This document shows positions 1 to 11,030 of a DNA stretch of 64,000 nucleotides, piece after piece. A model generated the notes under the pieces. It was not told the origin of the DNA. It made no database searches and saw only the letters and a list, made by a program, of their open reading frames with translations. The stretch is from Corbicula japonica (Eukaryota; Mollusca; Bivalvia; Venerida; Cyrenidae): the NCBI GenBank assembly GCA_038501625.1, contig JAZAYU010000088.1:124001-188000 (forward strand). Direction: 5' to 3'. The position numbers were made by a program, and so were the translations under genes. Each line of letters opens with the position of its first letter. The first letter of the stretch is position 1.

Positions 1-60
1 TAACCTTGGGCACTGGATCTACACTGTTCGCCCAGTTGAACAGTGTGTCTATATAGGAAA
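1..60. repeat. Junction of foldback element end and MITE-2 fragment
   Basis: The first 16 bases match the end of the about 150-bp foldback family (TAACCTTGGGCACTG). They run straight into GATCTACACTGTTCGCCC, an internal motif of the dispersed MITE-2 family. The window begins inside this composite, so neither element is complete here. Confidence 0.6.
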
Positions 61-1773
61 GTATTAATCTATACTTTTATTGTATCAGAATGAATTTACA
101 CACAAGAAGTTAGTTTACATTTAATGATTTATCTGATGCAAATGTCTTTGATCAATGATATAGTTTTTATGGTATTAAATTAATACTGCAGAAACCTTGA
201 AAATATTAAAAAGATGATCTCATGTGGTTTGATGTCTTGAATGCAAGCCAAAATCTAAATGAAATTGAAATCAGTACATGTAGGATATATATATAGCATG
301 TTATTTACAATTTAACCTTAGACCTAGTGACCCCCAAAACAGTAGGGGTCATGTACGAAGTCGAATTTGTGAAGTTTTAAGACTGTGACAAAGGGTTCTC
401 AAGATGATGAGCATAATCCAATTTGACATTCCCAGCTTTGGGACATTGACTTCTCCCCATAAAACATAGGGATCTTTATTAAGCTCTAAAGAAGTATGGG
501 TTATATGTAACTCGTTTTTGAGCAGACAGCGAAGTGTATTGGAGATGGAAGTGTCCCCCATAGTGTGCAGGACATTATAACATATAAATTGTGTAAAATG
601 TATTTCTGCAATAATATCAATAAAGCCATCTAGATTTCAACATTTATACCCAAAATTGATCCCCAAACTGAAGGATGAAGGTAACAGCATTTACCATACA
701 ATGAAGTGGTTAAAAAGCTGGATTTCAGCTGCTGCATCCTCAAATGTATAATGCCAAACATGAAGCAGGTAACAAACAACTTCAAAATGAAAACTTTTAT
801 TTGAATTTTGTAATGATAACATGAGTTATCATTTGAATAATCAATACATTTACATGTTTAAAAACATTTCATAGTACAGCTCATAAGCTTCTTTCCAGTG
901 TGGATGTACAATAATATTAACCCTTCCTCCATGGATACACCTTTATTGCATGGGGGAACAGTTTAGATCCAGGATATAAACTGTTTACTTTTTGATTAGT
1001 TAGGTTATTTCTGGATTTACGCTGGTCGCACATGCGTATATATGGAGGAAGGGTTAAGTATTCAGAAATATGAAGGTAGATGAGCGATATACTCTGACAG
1101 TTTGCTCAGGTTTCAAACTGACCAATAACAAACTTGAGTTTGAATACTAGTTGCTTAGCACAATTTTATGACCTTGTGCCAGAGAAAATACCTACAGCTT
1201 TGTCTTGTTGCCATCAGAGGTTTAGCAGACATTGATGTATTTGTCTGATACACAGCAGACACGGCAATTTGTATGTGCAACCAGTGTAGAATATTTCTAC
1301 AGCTCATAAAACTTGTGCAGACTTAGGTTAATTAAAATATTAGAAGTTAACCTGCAAGTTTTCTTTCTGGGTCATTCCTGCTCATTTTCGTACAGTTGTA
1401 GATGTTTCGCAAAATAAAATGCATTTATTGTGAACCATGATCAGACTTGATATACAGCCCATATCTGTGAAATTTTGTCTTCTTTTTCAGGTCTTTTTGT
1501 AGCCAATCGGGCCCCATTTCTTATTCAAAACAGTATTTTACCCCAATTGCTAAATGAACATTTTCAATTATAATTTGAGAAAAAAGCTTTAATTCAGTTT
1601 GTTTTTATAAATCTAATATTGAAGTTCAGTCTTATATAAAATGCAGCCAACTGGTTGAAGTTGAATGTAAATCCAAGTTGAACAATCACAACAACCGGTC
1701 TTCAATCTGAACTTTATCATCAAGGCCCCATCTATATATTGTTTATGGCCAGCTATCTAATCACAGATGTTTA
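61..1773. other. Intergenic sequence downstream of the C11orf98-like gene
   Basis: AT-rich sequence with no exon I can support. It contains one MITE-2 copy (917-1056), listed separately. The 3' UTR of the minus-strand gene ending at 1774 should lie in the upper part; ATTTATT near 1425 gives AATAAA on the minus strand and is a possible poly(A) signal, but this is weak. Confidence 0.5.
917..1056. repeat. MITE-2 copy, short form
   Basis: The copy begins TTAACCCTTCCTCCAT and ends ATGGAGGAAGGGTTAA, a 16-bp inverted terminal repeat. Inside are truncated versions of the family motifs (AGTTTAGATCCAG, GGTTATTTCTG, CTGGTCGCACATG). It is the clearest example in the window of this family's termini. Class II non-autonomous status is inferred from the inverted ends and small size. 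Confidence 0.7.
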
Positions 1774-4700
1774 TCATGACATTTCTACATCGCCTTCTCC
1801 GTCGGAACTCTCATCTTCCTCATCAGTGTCCATTGTGGCAGGCTTGTCTGATTTAACTTTACTTGGCCCTGCTTCTTCAACTGTAAACAAAACAAACAAC
1901 AGATTATCAACAGAATACAAAACAACTACCTAAAACAAAATATAAAGAACTCAATTTTACAGAAGGATTCCATGTGGACCGTTTCAAATATTTATGATTG
2001 CAAAGATCAACAATTTTTCTTCACATCTGTGAAAGAGTCTTGATAATCGGACAAAGCAATGTCTTTCCAATAAACAAACCGATTCCCATATTCCAAACTA
2101 CCTTTTTTATATTTACATGTATTTACTTTAGTTTATTCCATGATACAGCAATTGCTGGAATTCAAGTATGAATTAAACCAGAAGATTTTGCCATTAAGGA
2201 TATTTCACAACAAGAAACTTTTTCCTGCAACAAGCTCATGGTGATTTAAGATTTCTTCAGTTACTAGTGAGAAGACTTTAGATGTGACCAAGAAGAGAAG
2301 ATTGTTGATTCAGATCATACTGTACAGATGAGCAGGCTGATCAAAATCGAGACTGTCATCACCTGGGAGTACGGGGTTAAGCCGCCACCCATGAAGCTAC
2401 AGAAGTGTCTTCTGACCCATTGTGGCTGGTCAATATATTAATTACATGTATATTTACATGAATTATTAAAGGAGATTACAATCTGATACACATTAGCTCA
2501 AGACAAGTGGCCAACCACTACAGTTAACCAGTAAAAAAGAAAGTGAATCCAGCAACCTTTTTACCCCCATCCAGAATTTTCTTGTGGTTCATAGTCAGAT
2601 TAGCATGATTCATTAGCATAGTTAAAACGATCTAAATTTGCTTCTTATGATATTATTTTAACTTAATTTATGTTAAAAGAATCAAATTAACTTCATATTT
2701 AAAATGTTGCAGACACACTATTTTTATGTTTACTTGCAAATTTTGACTTCTAAAAATCCCCTGCATCAAATTCAAAATAAGGTCGGGTAAAAAGTGGTAA
2801 AATCTAAATTTGCTTGCATCAAAATGCAAGAATCTGTGTCCATTGAAATCCCTGGACTATTGTTGGTTCTTTATTAAAAACAACAAATTTTAAAACACTT
2901 TACTCCATAGATACACCTTTAATGTGTGGGCAAACAGTGTTAATCCAGACCAGGTGGCACATTTGTGACGTCTGATCAAGATCTACTCTGTTTGCTTTTA
3001 TATTCATTAGGTTATTTGATCAAGATGTGACCAGTCCAGTGCCCAAGGTTATAAAACTGAGCATGGAAACCAGTCTCAAATCTCAAGCATCTGATTGGCT
3101 GAAATGGCGACCAGTCGCCATTTCAGCCAATCCGATGCTTGAGATTTGAGACTGGTTTCCAATCTCAGCTTTATAACCTTCAGCCCTGATCAAGATCAGA
3201 TTGCATGGATGTGCCGGCTGATCTGAATCTTTGCTGGCCACACACACGTGAAAATGTGTATATAATATTAATGAGTAAATGGTTAAAATGTCAAAGTGAT
3301 CACTAAATGCTACACGAAATCTGTGGCTTGACTGTTATCTAAAAGAATCCCCCAAAAATCAGAAAGTATATAGTTTGTTATCCTTTCAACCTACCATCCA
3401 TCTGACTTTTGTCTTTTTGAGCATGTCTGAGTCTTTTCAATTCCTTTCTCTTTCGCTTCCCTGACACTCGGATGTTGTTTGTTGGTTGTTTACTGAAAAA
3501 AAAGTAACAGTAGTAAACACTTGATGAACCAGTTGTCTTTACTGAGCTGAAGATAAAACGACCAGTCACCATTTCAGCCAATCCGATGCTTTGGATTTTA
3601 GACTGGTTTCCAGTCTCAGCTTTATAACCTTGGGACCTGGAATAAAATATGTGTTCCAAAGGAACTGTTTTGGAGCATCATTCTTCCTCAGCAGAAAGAT
3701 TCTTTGACTGAGCACTTGCAAACTCTATTTGTTTTACCTTTTTTCTTTCTTAATTTTATGGTAGCAGAGTAATTAAACAATAAATTTATTTGACATTCGT
3801 AATGAAAATACGTCACATTATGTGATTATCAGGAGCAGTTAAAAATGTCTACAATTCTTAAAATTATCCCTGGGTATTATACTTCAATCAACCAGATACT
3901 ACAAATTTCAATTAGATTTTGACCCAGCGAGCAACCTCCATAAACATCTGTTGCACTGCAGCACTTCAAAAGACGCCGACATGTTTTTTTTATGTTTTGG
4001 TTGCAAGCCAGAATCTAACTGAAATCCAGATTTGTAGTAACTTTGGTCAAATGGCTCTAATTCATATTAATATGTTTTTATCCTAAAATTGTAACAAAAC
4101 ATGCACCGCTCAAATTGGATAATTCTTTAAATGTCTAGTAGTATAATAAAAGAAACTAGAAATGTGTCCATAGGACACGGATGCCCCCGCTATGCATCGT
4201 TTTCAGATACTAAAGTGCAATGATGGGAATAATAACATTTCAAAGACAGTGATGTTCGAGTAATTATAAGAATATGCATAAACTTGATGATCAAGTAAAT
4301 TATTTGTATTTGTGGCACTGTTGTCTTCTCATTACGGAAATGTCTGTGAAGAAGTTGGTGGTAATGCAATGCAATGTCATAGTGAACATTTGTGCCAAGT
4401 TATTTTGAAATCCCTTCACTCATAAAGAAGTTATAGCCCGAACAAGTAAATTCAAGTTTAAGTAACTGTGACCTTGACCTTGGACTTACAGGCATGGGTA
4501 ATGTATCCAACACACCGCCTTGTCATGGTGAACATTTGTGCCAAGTTATTTTGAAAACCCTCCATTCAAAACAAAGTTATAGCCCGGACAAGGAAATTCT
4601 ATTTTTAGTCACAGTGACCTTGACCTTGGACCTACAGGCATGGACATGGTACACGACTCACCACCTTGTCATGGTGAACATTTCTGCCAAGTTATTTTGA

Positions 4701-6592
4701 AATTACTCTATTCCTAACGTAGTTACAACCCTGACAAGAAAATTCTATTTTAGTAACAGTGACCTTGACCTTGGACCTACAGGCATGGGCATGGTATGGG
4801 ACACACCATCTTGTCATGATGAACTTTTGTGTCAAGTTATTTTGAAATCAATCTATTCCTATTAAAGTTACAGCCCTGACAAGAGAATTCTATTTTTAGT
4901 AACTGTGACCTTGACCTACAGGCATGGGAATGGTACGCGATACACCGCCCTGTCATGGTGAACATTTGTGCCAAGTTATTTTGAAATCCCTCCATTTATA
5001 ATGAAGTTACAGCCCGGACAAGAAAATTATATTTTTAGTAACAGTGACCTTGACCTTGGTCCTCAAGCCTCGGGTATTGTGCGGACACACTGCCTTGTCT
5101 TAGTGAACATATGTGTAAAGTTATTTTGAAATCCCTCCATTCATAACAAAGTAACAGCCCGGACAAGAGAATTCTATTTTTAATAACAGTGACCTTGACC
5201 TTTCACCTACAGGCATGGGCATGGTGACACATTGCCCTGTCATGGTGAAAATTTGTGCCAAGTTATTTTGAAATCCCTCCATTCATAACAAAGTAATAGC
5301 CCTGACAAGAAAATTCTATTTTTAGTAACAGTGACCTTGACCTTCGACCTAAAGGCTTGGGCATGTACGTGACATACCGTCTTGAAATGGTGAACAATTA
5401 TACCAAGTTATTTAAAAATCCAATAAGAAATAACAAAGTTACAGAGCGGACAAGATTTTGCAAGAAAATTCTATTTTTAGTAACAGTGACCTTGACCTTG
5501 GACCTACAGGCATGGGTATTGTCACGACACACCGCCTTGTTATGGTGAACATTTGTGCCAAGTTATTTTGAAATCCCTCCATTCCAAACGAAGTTAAGGG
5601 CAAAGTGTATATTTTTCTTAACACAAAATGTAAGTGAAAAAGAGGCATAATTTGAAAAATTTTGGAAGCAGGGTTATGGGTCTTGTTGGTTGTGATGTAG
5701 ATTTTGATGGTGAAAATATATTTCAAGTTTCAAGGCAGTATCTCAAGTAGTTTTAAAGTTATGGGCAAAATGCATATTTTGCTTAACACAAAATATAAGA
5801 AACAAGATACATGTATATTCCTATTAAAACTAATGTAAAAGGAAGTATCAAAGGGCCATAACTTCTGAACGGAACATGTATGAGCGAAACCCAACCTTTA
5901 TGCACAACAACATATCAGGCCAAGCATTGTGGTCAAGTTTCATTAAATTCCCACCAGTAGTGTAGGAGGAGTTGCGTTCACGAGATATACTCCTATTAAA
6001 ACTAATGTAAATGGAAGTATCAAAGGGCCATAACTTCTGAACGGAACATGTAAGAGCGAAACCCAACCTTTACGCACAACAACATATCAGGCCAAGCATT
6101 GTGGTCAAGTTTCATTAAATTCCCACCAGTAGTGTAGGAGGAGTTGCGTTCACAAGAACATCGGACGGACGAACGAACGGACAGACAGGAGCAACTCTTA
6201 ATGCCCGTCGCCATTTCATGGTGGGGGCATAACAAACAACTGTGTGAAAGTTCTATATTTTACTTTTAAACTAAGCTAGGTGACATGAGAAATTGAGAAA
6301 TTTTAAGAATTAAATAATCCAAAATTTAAATCCCTCTGTATAACATCGTTATTTACTTTAACTGTTATTTACCCGGAAATAACATTTTTGTATCACTTAA
6401 GCTTATTTCTTGTAATGTCAGTGACATTACAAGAAATAAGCTTAAGTGATACTTCTGTATCACTTACGAAATTTTCTTTAATTGTTCTCTACTGAGAAGT
6501 TTTGTCTCTTCAATAATAATTCTGTCCGCCTTCTCATCGTTCCTCTTCTTCCTCCTCTGTCTCTTTCTTTCTTTAGCTGCCTTTATTTTACC
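1774..6592 (-). CDS. C11orf98: C11orf98-like small basic nuclear-type protein, 5' end missing
   Basis: Three minus-strand exons join in frame with GT-AG introns: 6592-6468, 3492-3395 and 1880-1774 (stop TGA at 1774-1776). The 109 encoded residues start GKIKAAKERKRQRRKK, which is very rich in Lys/Arg. They continue through REQLKKIS and SGKRKRKELKRLRHAQKDK, and end in an acidic tail (DTDEEDESSDGEGDVEMS). Human C11orf98, as I recall it, has HHLKKR, then SGKKRRKLLQQIRLAQKEK, then AMEVE and a C-terminal DVEM, in the same order and spacing. Its function is poorly known; the basic/acidic composition suggests a nuclear or nucleolar protein (inference). Exon 6592 begins in phase 0 at an acceptor (TATTTCAG), so at least one upstream exon with the start codon exists; I could not locate it between 6600 and 11000. 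Introns hold a MITE-2 copy, foldback elements and the 4155-6233 repeat. Exon structure is firm; the family name is less so. Confidence 0.62.
2900..3290. repeat. MITE-2 copy interrupted by a foldback element
   Basis: The left half (about 2900-3036: TTTACTCCATAGATACACC, then GATCAAGATCTACTCTGTTTG) and the right half (about 3187-3290: GATCAAGATCAGATTGCATGG to GGTTAAAATG) belong to one MITE-2 copy. A palindrome at 3037-3186 splits them. The foldback therefore moved in after the MITE-2 did. GATCAAGAT occurs on both sides near the junction. Confidence 0.6.
3037..3186. mobile_element. Foldback (palindromic) element, full copy
   Basis: The arms run CAGTGCCCAAGGTTATAA... to ...TTATAACCTTCAGCCC and meet at a centre around GGCGACCAGTCGCC. 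Nearly every base pairs with its partner, so the single strand forms a hairpin of about 70 bp. There is no coding capacity. Similar copies are at 20954, 38652, 43212, 44228, 44394 and 63106. It lies in the intron between the last two exons of the C11orf98-like gene. Confidence 0.75.
3550..3645. repeat. Foldback element, one arm only
   Basis: CGACCAGTCACCATTTCAGCC through CTTTATAACCTTGGGACC matches one arm of the foldback family with scattered substitutions. The other arm is missing. It lies just upstream of exon 3492-3395 in the adjoining intron. Confidence 0.6.
4155..6233 (+). repeat. Large dispersed repeat with about 145-bp tandem GTGACCTTGACC units
   Basis: The element begins near ACTAGAAATGTGTCCATAGG followed by ACACGGATGCCCCC, and ends CGGACGGACGAACG...GGTGGGGGCATAAC, so its ends carry a short inverted ATGCCCCC/GGGGGCAT. 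Inside are about eight degenerate units of 139-155 bp (about 4450-5600), each with GTGACCTTGACCTTGGACCT, CATGGTGAACATTTGTG and CAAGTTATTTTGAAAT. Two roughly 165-bp units follow (5838-6160, with GGGCCATAACTTCTGAACGG). There is no transposase. An inverted relative lies at 31915-33326. It sits in the intron between C11orf98-like exons 3492 and 6468. Confidence 0.7.
6390..6452. repeat. Perfect 31-bp palindrome beside a splice donor
   Basis: The arms 6390-6420 and 6422-6452 are exact reverse complements around one central G at 6421. On the minus strand it starts 15 nt after the exon end at 6468, so the nascent intron can form a perfect 31-bp hairpin next to the 5' splice site. A third partial copy of the arm end (GTATCACTTAC, 6457-6467) contains the splice donor itself. 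Confidence 0.85.
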
Positions 6593-6623
6593 CTGAAATA
6601 ACAACAGATACTGTTGACAGTAA

Positions 6624-6832
6624 TTAACCCTTTCCTCCATATTAACACAATTTTATGTGTGTGTGACCTGTGTAGATCCAGATAGTGCCGGCAAATCCGT
6701 GGTCAGAAATAACCTAATAAATCAAATAGCAAACACTGCAGACCCTGATCAGACGGCATGGATGTTCCGGCTAATCTGAATCTACACTGTCTGCCTATAC
6801 AATAAAGGTGAATCTATGGATGAAAGGGTTAA
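6624..6832. repeat. MITE-2 copy, near full length
   Basis: The copy begins TTAACCCTTTCCTCCAT and ends ATGGATGAAAGGGTTAA as inverted ends. It has the internal order GTGTAGATCCAGAT, GGTCAGAAATAACCTAATAAATC, CAGACCCTGATCAGACGGC, GGCTAATCTGAATCTACACTG. It lies upstream of exon 6592 of the C11orf98-like gene. Confidence 0.75.
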
Positions 6833-7138
6833 TTATTGTTTGTAAATGGATTATAATATAGGAAAGTGTTAGAAAAGGTATTTCCTTTTTCTTTTTACTG
6901 AATTTTCATGATCTTATCATTATTATTTTTAACTTAGAAAAAAAGTTAAATGTTGCGCTTATGTGCACAAGTACAGTAATAATATTATGTTTGTGAAAGG
7001 TTAGGACATTGGGTTGATGGACCGACTGGCACTTTTTTATTTTTTTTATTTTTAGGTTATAAATGGGTCCAATGATAGGAGAAAAAATGCTGGTATGACT
7101 TAATGTGTAACTGTGCATTTTGTCATGATTTTATTGTG

Positions 7139-8852
7139 GGGTCACACGACTTACCGGAATCCACCAAAATTACCGGAATCCACGGAATCCACTTTGATTT
7201 ACCGGAATCCACTTTAAAAATGGGTTTAATAGCATAAATATGCATTAAATTTGATTTAATTTCATAAAGTATATGTAATATATTCAATTGCTTTTAATTA
7301 AAAGATGTTTTTAGCGGAAATGATGTTTATATTTCAAAAATTGTTTGCGACGCTGAATTGACGGGAATATGTTCGTTGCTATGCGCTGTTAATCGAATAA
7401 AATAAGCTAACCTGATATTCATTGTATTAATCATTGTATTAATTATATATATTAATAATTTTAATCATTCAGTATTTTTATTTCTACTTTTTGCGAATAC
7501 ACGAAAGGATAATTACGATATTATTCACTCAAAATACCATGTCATCAGTTTGACAATTCATGATGAATATATCATAACAGCTTATATTATCAGCTTATGT
7601 ATGAAAATTGATGTATTCTACTTTTACAAACAATTAAAAACTGAATGCTAATAACTGCAAATCCACGCCGTGAAACAATGCGTTTGTTGTTACGGGCGCT
7701 AATTGCTCAAGCCGAATAATTGACATGCGAGGTATATATACGTATATTTACAAATACAAGTAGTCGTTTAAAATCAGACTTCAGACTCGAGCTTCGAAGC
7801 ATACAATTTCAAGATGGACAAAGGCATGAGAATAACTATTTATGGAGAAAGTTATGTAAAACGCCTGGGAAGATTTACGAAATATGATATGAAAGTAAGT
7901 TTATAGATAATATTTATTTGATTAAATAATCTTATATGGATGGTAAAAAAATTAGTCTCGTCTCAGTTAGTACTGGACAATTTCATTCATCTATTATAGT
8001 TATATATGTACTTTTTTTTTACTTACAGGTTCCTGCAGACGTTCGCTTTTTCGGTCGGGGCGGAATGAATGCAGAGAATTTCTGCAACGACTGTTCCAAT
8101 TCAAGCTTCACTACATGTTCTTGACAATCGGTTAACTGCTCCTATATCTATGTTACCTTGTCCTTGGTGAAAATAAAATATCTCTGTCGGTAAAATGCAG
8201 CTTAATATAACTGTTGCCAAATAGGTATTCAGCATTTCAATATTATCGAACTGCATGATGCCGTTATAGATATTTTATTTTTCGTTTTAAAGAAATCAGT
8301 GCAATGCCAAAAGCAGTAATACCTTTTTTTTTATAAAGACAGAAATAAATATATATCTGTTATCTTATATCTTATATTTTCTTGATAAATAATCGCGTTT
8401 TGTTGGTTTAAGGGCCGTAAGTAGTAATTCCGTTATTGAGATGTTGATAATTTCTTTAGTTCTTTATTAATAATTGCTATAAGACTGAAGATAACCCTCA
8501 TAAAATTTCCATACTTATAAAATGCATGCACCTGACTAAGGCTGCACGTGCGTCGTATTCCTCTCCGTCGTAAGAACAAGATCTGCAGGCGAATTTCATA
8601 TTGTGAGACCATGCTTTAACATTATCCTCTGATATAGAAACACAATTTCCATGAAACCAGTTCTTGCAGTAATAACACTATAATTCCTTGCACATTTTTG
8701 AACAAACTGAACACTGAGCCATTGTGATTTTAATTATTATAGAAAAAGCACAAAATAATCCGTGTCAGAGTTAGAAAAAAATAACAGGAATAATCCCTGT
8801 CACAAAAATATATTCCGGTAATTTTGGTGGATTCCGGTAAGTCGTGTGACCG
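7139..8852 (+). mobile_element. 1714-bp TIR element carrying a host-like gene fragment (Pack-MULE-like)
   Basis: The ends 7140-7179 and 8812-8851 are exact reverse complements over 40 bp (GGTCACACGACTTACCGGAA...); the outermost bases 7139/8852 do not pair. The 9-bp sequence TTTATTGTG flanks both sides (7130-7138 and 8853-8861), as expected of a target-site duplication. Copies of CCGGAATCCAC continue inward on the left side. There is no transposase ORF. The interior holds a two-exon coding unit (7814-8124) resembling the start of an SGNH-type hydrolase. A 9-bp duplication with long inverted ends fits Mutator-like elements (known property of that superfamily); hAT normally gives 8 bp, and Merlin 8-9 bp is an alternative. 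Element boundaries are seen directly; superfamily is inference. Confidence 0.82.
7814..8124 (+). CDS. SGNH-hydrolase-like N-terminal fragment inside the TIR element
   Basis: Exon 7814-7894 ends at a consensus donor (AAA|GTAAGT). Exon 8029-8124 follows an acceptor with a T-rich tract (TTTTTTTTTACTTACAG). Together they encode 58 residues: MDKGMRITIYGESYVKRLGRF, then YDMKVPADVRFFGRGGMN and a Cys/Ser-rich end. The GESY near residue 11 sits where SGNH/GDSL hydrolases have GDS(Y/F) around the nucleophile Ser, and FFGRGGM resembles their block II Gly region. This family occurs both as stand-alone invertebrate proteins and inside some retrotransposons (known). The rest of the fold, including the GxND and DxxH blocks, is absent, so it cannot be a working enzyme. 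It may be a captured fragment, or a decayed gene belonging to the element. The intron shows that any capture was at DNA level. Family assignment is moderate. Confidence 0.55.
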
Positions 8853-11030
8853 TTTATTGTGTACTGATGGCAAAATTATGGAAAAAGTTCAAACTATGAG
8901 TGTGTGCTCTCTTTCCAATCACTGGATACAAATCAAAATGATTAGTTTATACTTTCCTAAATTAGATAAGATAACAAATTTTCGTGCAGCTGATATTCAA
9001 GGGAAGTTAAAACTGCATATCCAAATTGAAAAGTTCAGCTTTAACATTTTTTGTAATTGTGTTCACTGGTTGTATCCAAGTTTTTGGGATTTTTTTTATA
9101 CAAATGTCATGGCTTTTCATTTGAGACTTTTAACAGAGTTTTGACTGTTGAACTATCTCTTGTCCTTGTGTATGCTGAATATTGTATGTCATTCTGATAC
9201 TTTGAAAATCATCAAAATGAACATGGGCTGTTGCTAAAAATTGACAAGGCAGTGTTAAAGTGCGATTTAAAAGTTAACTGAAAAAAGAAGAAACAAGCAA
9301 CAGAATGTACTGAAGTTTCAAACATCGATGTAATCATGTTTTTCTTTTATTCTAATATATGAATATATCTGTGTTAAACAGTGTTTTAAAATTTTCACAT
9401 TGACCGATTTTCGGGAAGAATGTCCGATTGAAATTTCAAAATTGGTAAAAAAAATCTGTCATGATAGTTTCCCATAAATTTTTACAAAAATTACCAACAT
9501 GGACATTTTTTACATTAGTCATGAATAGTGGCCCATAAATTGTTACAAAAATTATCAACATGTACATTTTTTCACAGCTTAAACAGCTATTAATCTGTCA
9601 ATTATCAAATTCACTACTCTGCTACCATGACTACCACCACGACTACATGTCCAGTGAATAGCCCGCGGCATAGATGAAACAGGATGTGGTCAGTCTCATT
9701 TTAACAACAGGCGAGTTTTTTTTTAATTTACAAAGGAACTGCGCCAATCTCCTTCGCAGAGTTGTCGTTCCTTACACTCACTTTACATCTCTGCGAAAGG
9801 CTCAATGTCAAGATTTTTGACATAACTCTACAGACTTATTTTATACAGACATAATTATGAATATCAAAAGCTCATGGATAAACAAATGACAGATATCTTC
9901 ACTATCTTTCATTCAAACTAAAGAAACCCAAGCAATTTTAAATGTAACTGGTGAACTATTTTTTGAGTTAAAGTAAAAGTAGTTGAAAGTAGTCCCAGCC
10001 TATAACAGAGGTGAATGTAATGAGCCGATAGTGTAAGAGAGTGGAACTGCGCTAGTCAAAGGCTGTTTGATGTCAGAATTCAAAGTGGCAATCCCGGTAA
10101 TTGAATTAATTAACGTAAACAATAAAACAGTTTACATTTTATTGAAAGAAGTGTAAGTCTGATGTGCGTAATTGTAAATGACCAACGACCGAATAAAATG
10201 AAGTACGTTTAAAATTGCTGTTTCACAAATTTAAAGAAAGCTTCTACCATGCAGATTTTACTTAAATTGATTGCCTTTCACAGCAAAGTTGAAAAGGCTC
10301 AAATGAATAATATATATACTTAATGTGAAAATTTATTGAGTGACCGGCTTGCTTACTTATGGCTTTAATGATTCAAATAAATTTTAAATTTACAAAAATA
10401 TATGTATGCAATATTTATTTCTGACTTGGAAATAAATGTTGCATACGCAGACTCGTGTAAGTTCTTGTAGATTCAATAATTACTACTTTCGGTAAAGAAT
10501 AGAACAATATTTCAAACAACTATAATATCGTGTTACAAAGCATGAATTAATCGACGTATATTTACGTAAGGTGAACTCTTGCCTCCAGAAATTCTGAGAG
10601 TTAATACATGTTCAATGAAAGAAATAATCCACTTCACAATCGCTATGAATACTGCTGTAGTTTACTATTTTGAACTATTATGTCACATTTTAAATGCATG
10701 GGATGCTTGTGTATTACAACAAAGATGCCGATCGCCGTAAACTTCAAACGTCGCATGCCGCTCTAATAAATCGATCAAAGAATTTTTCCGTCTACAGCCC
10801 GAAAATCATGAAATAAATCGGTTGGAAAGGTTGTAGGATATCGCCGACGAGAAAATATGCCGAAATGGGGGAATGGAATGGGTGTCGGGAGAGTTAAATG
10901 CGCTGACCGCGGGGACTGGAAGTTGTAGTTCATTCGGACCGGAAGACGCTGTTTGTGCTAAACAAAAGTCAGGGTATAGTCAATTTTGGCGCCAATGTCC
11001 AATTGTGATTTTGAAATTTTAGAAACAATG
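8853..11030. other. Gene-free AT-rich stretch with a CpG-richer patch
   Basis: No exon is supported here. Around 9440-9575 a roughly 75-85 bp sequence (CCCATAAATTTTTACAAAAATTACCAACATG) occurs twice in tandem with changes. The segment 10720-10990 is clearly richer in GC and CpG (GATCGCCGTAAAC, CGCCGACGAG, GACCGCGGGG, CTTCCGGTCC on the minus strand). It could be the promoter of the minus-strand C11orf98-like gene, but no first exon was recognised. Confidence 0.4.

Noticed and set aside
8824..9144. 106-residue plus-strand frame beginning in the right terminal repeat of the TIR element
   Set aside because: It crosses the element boundary and the target duplication and has no recognisable domain.
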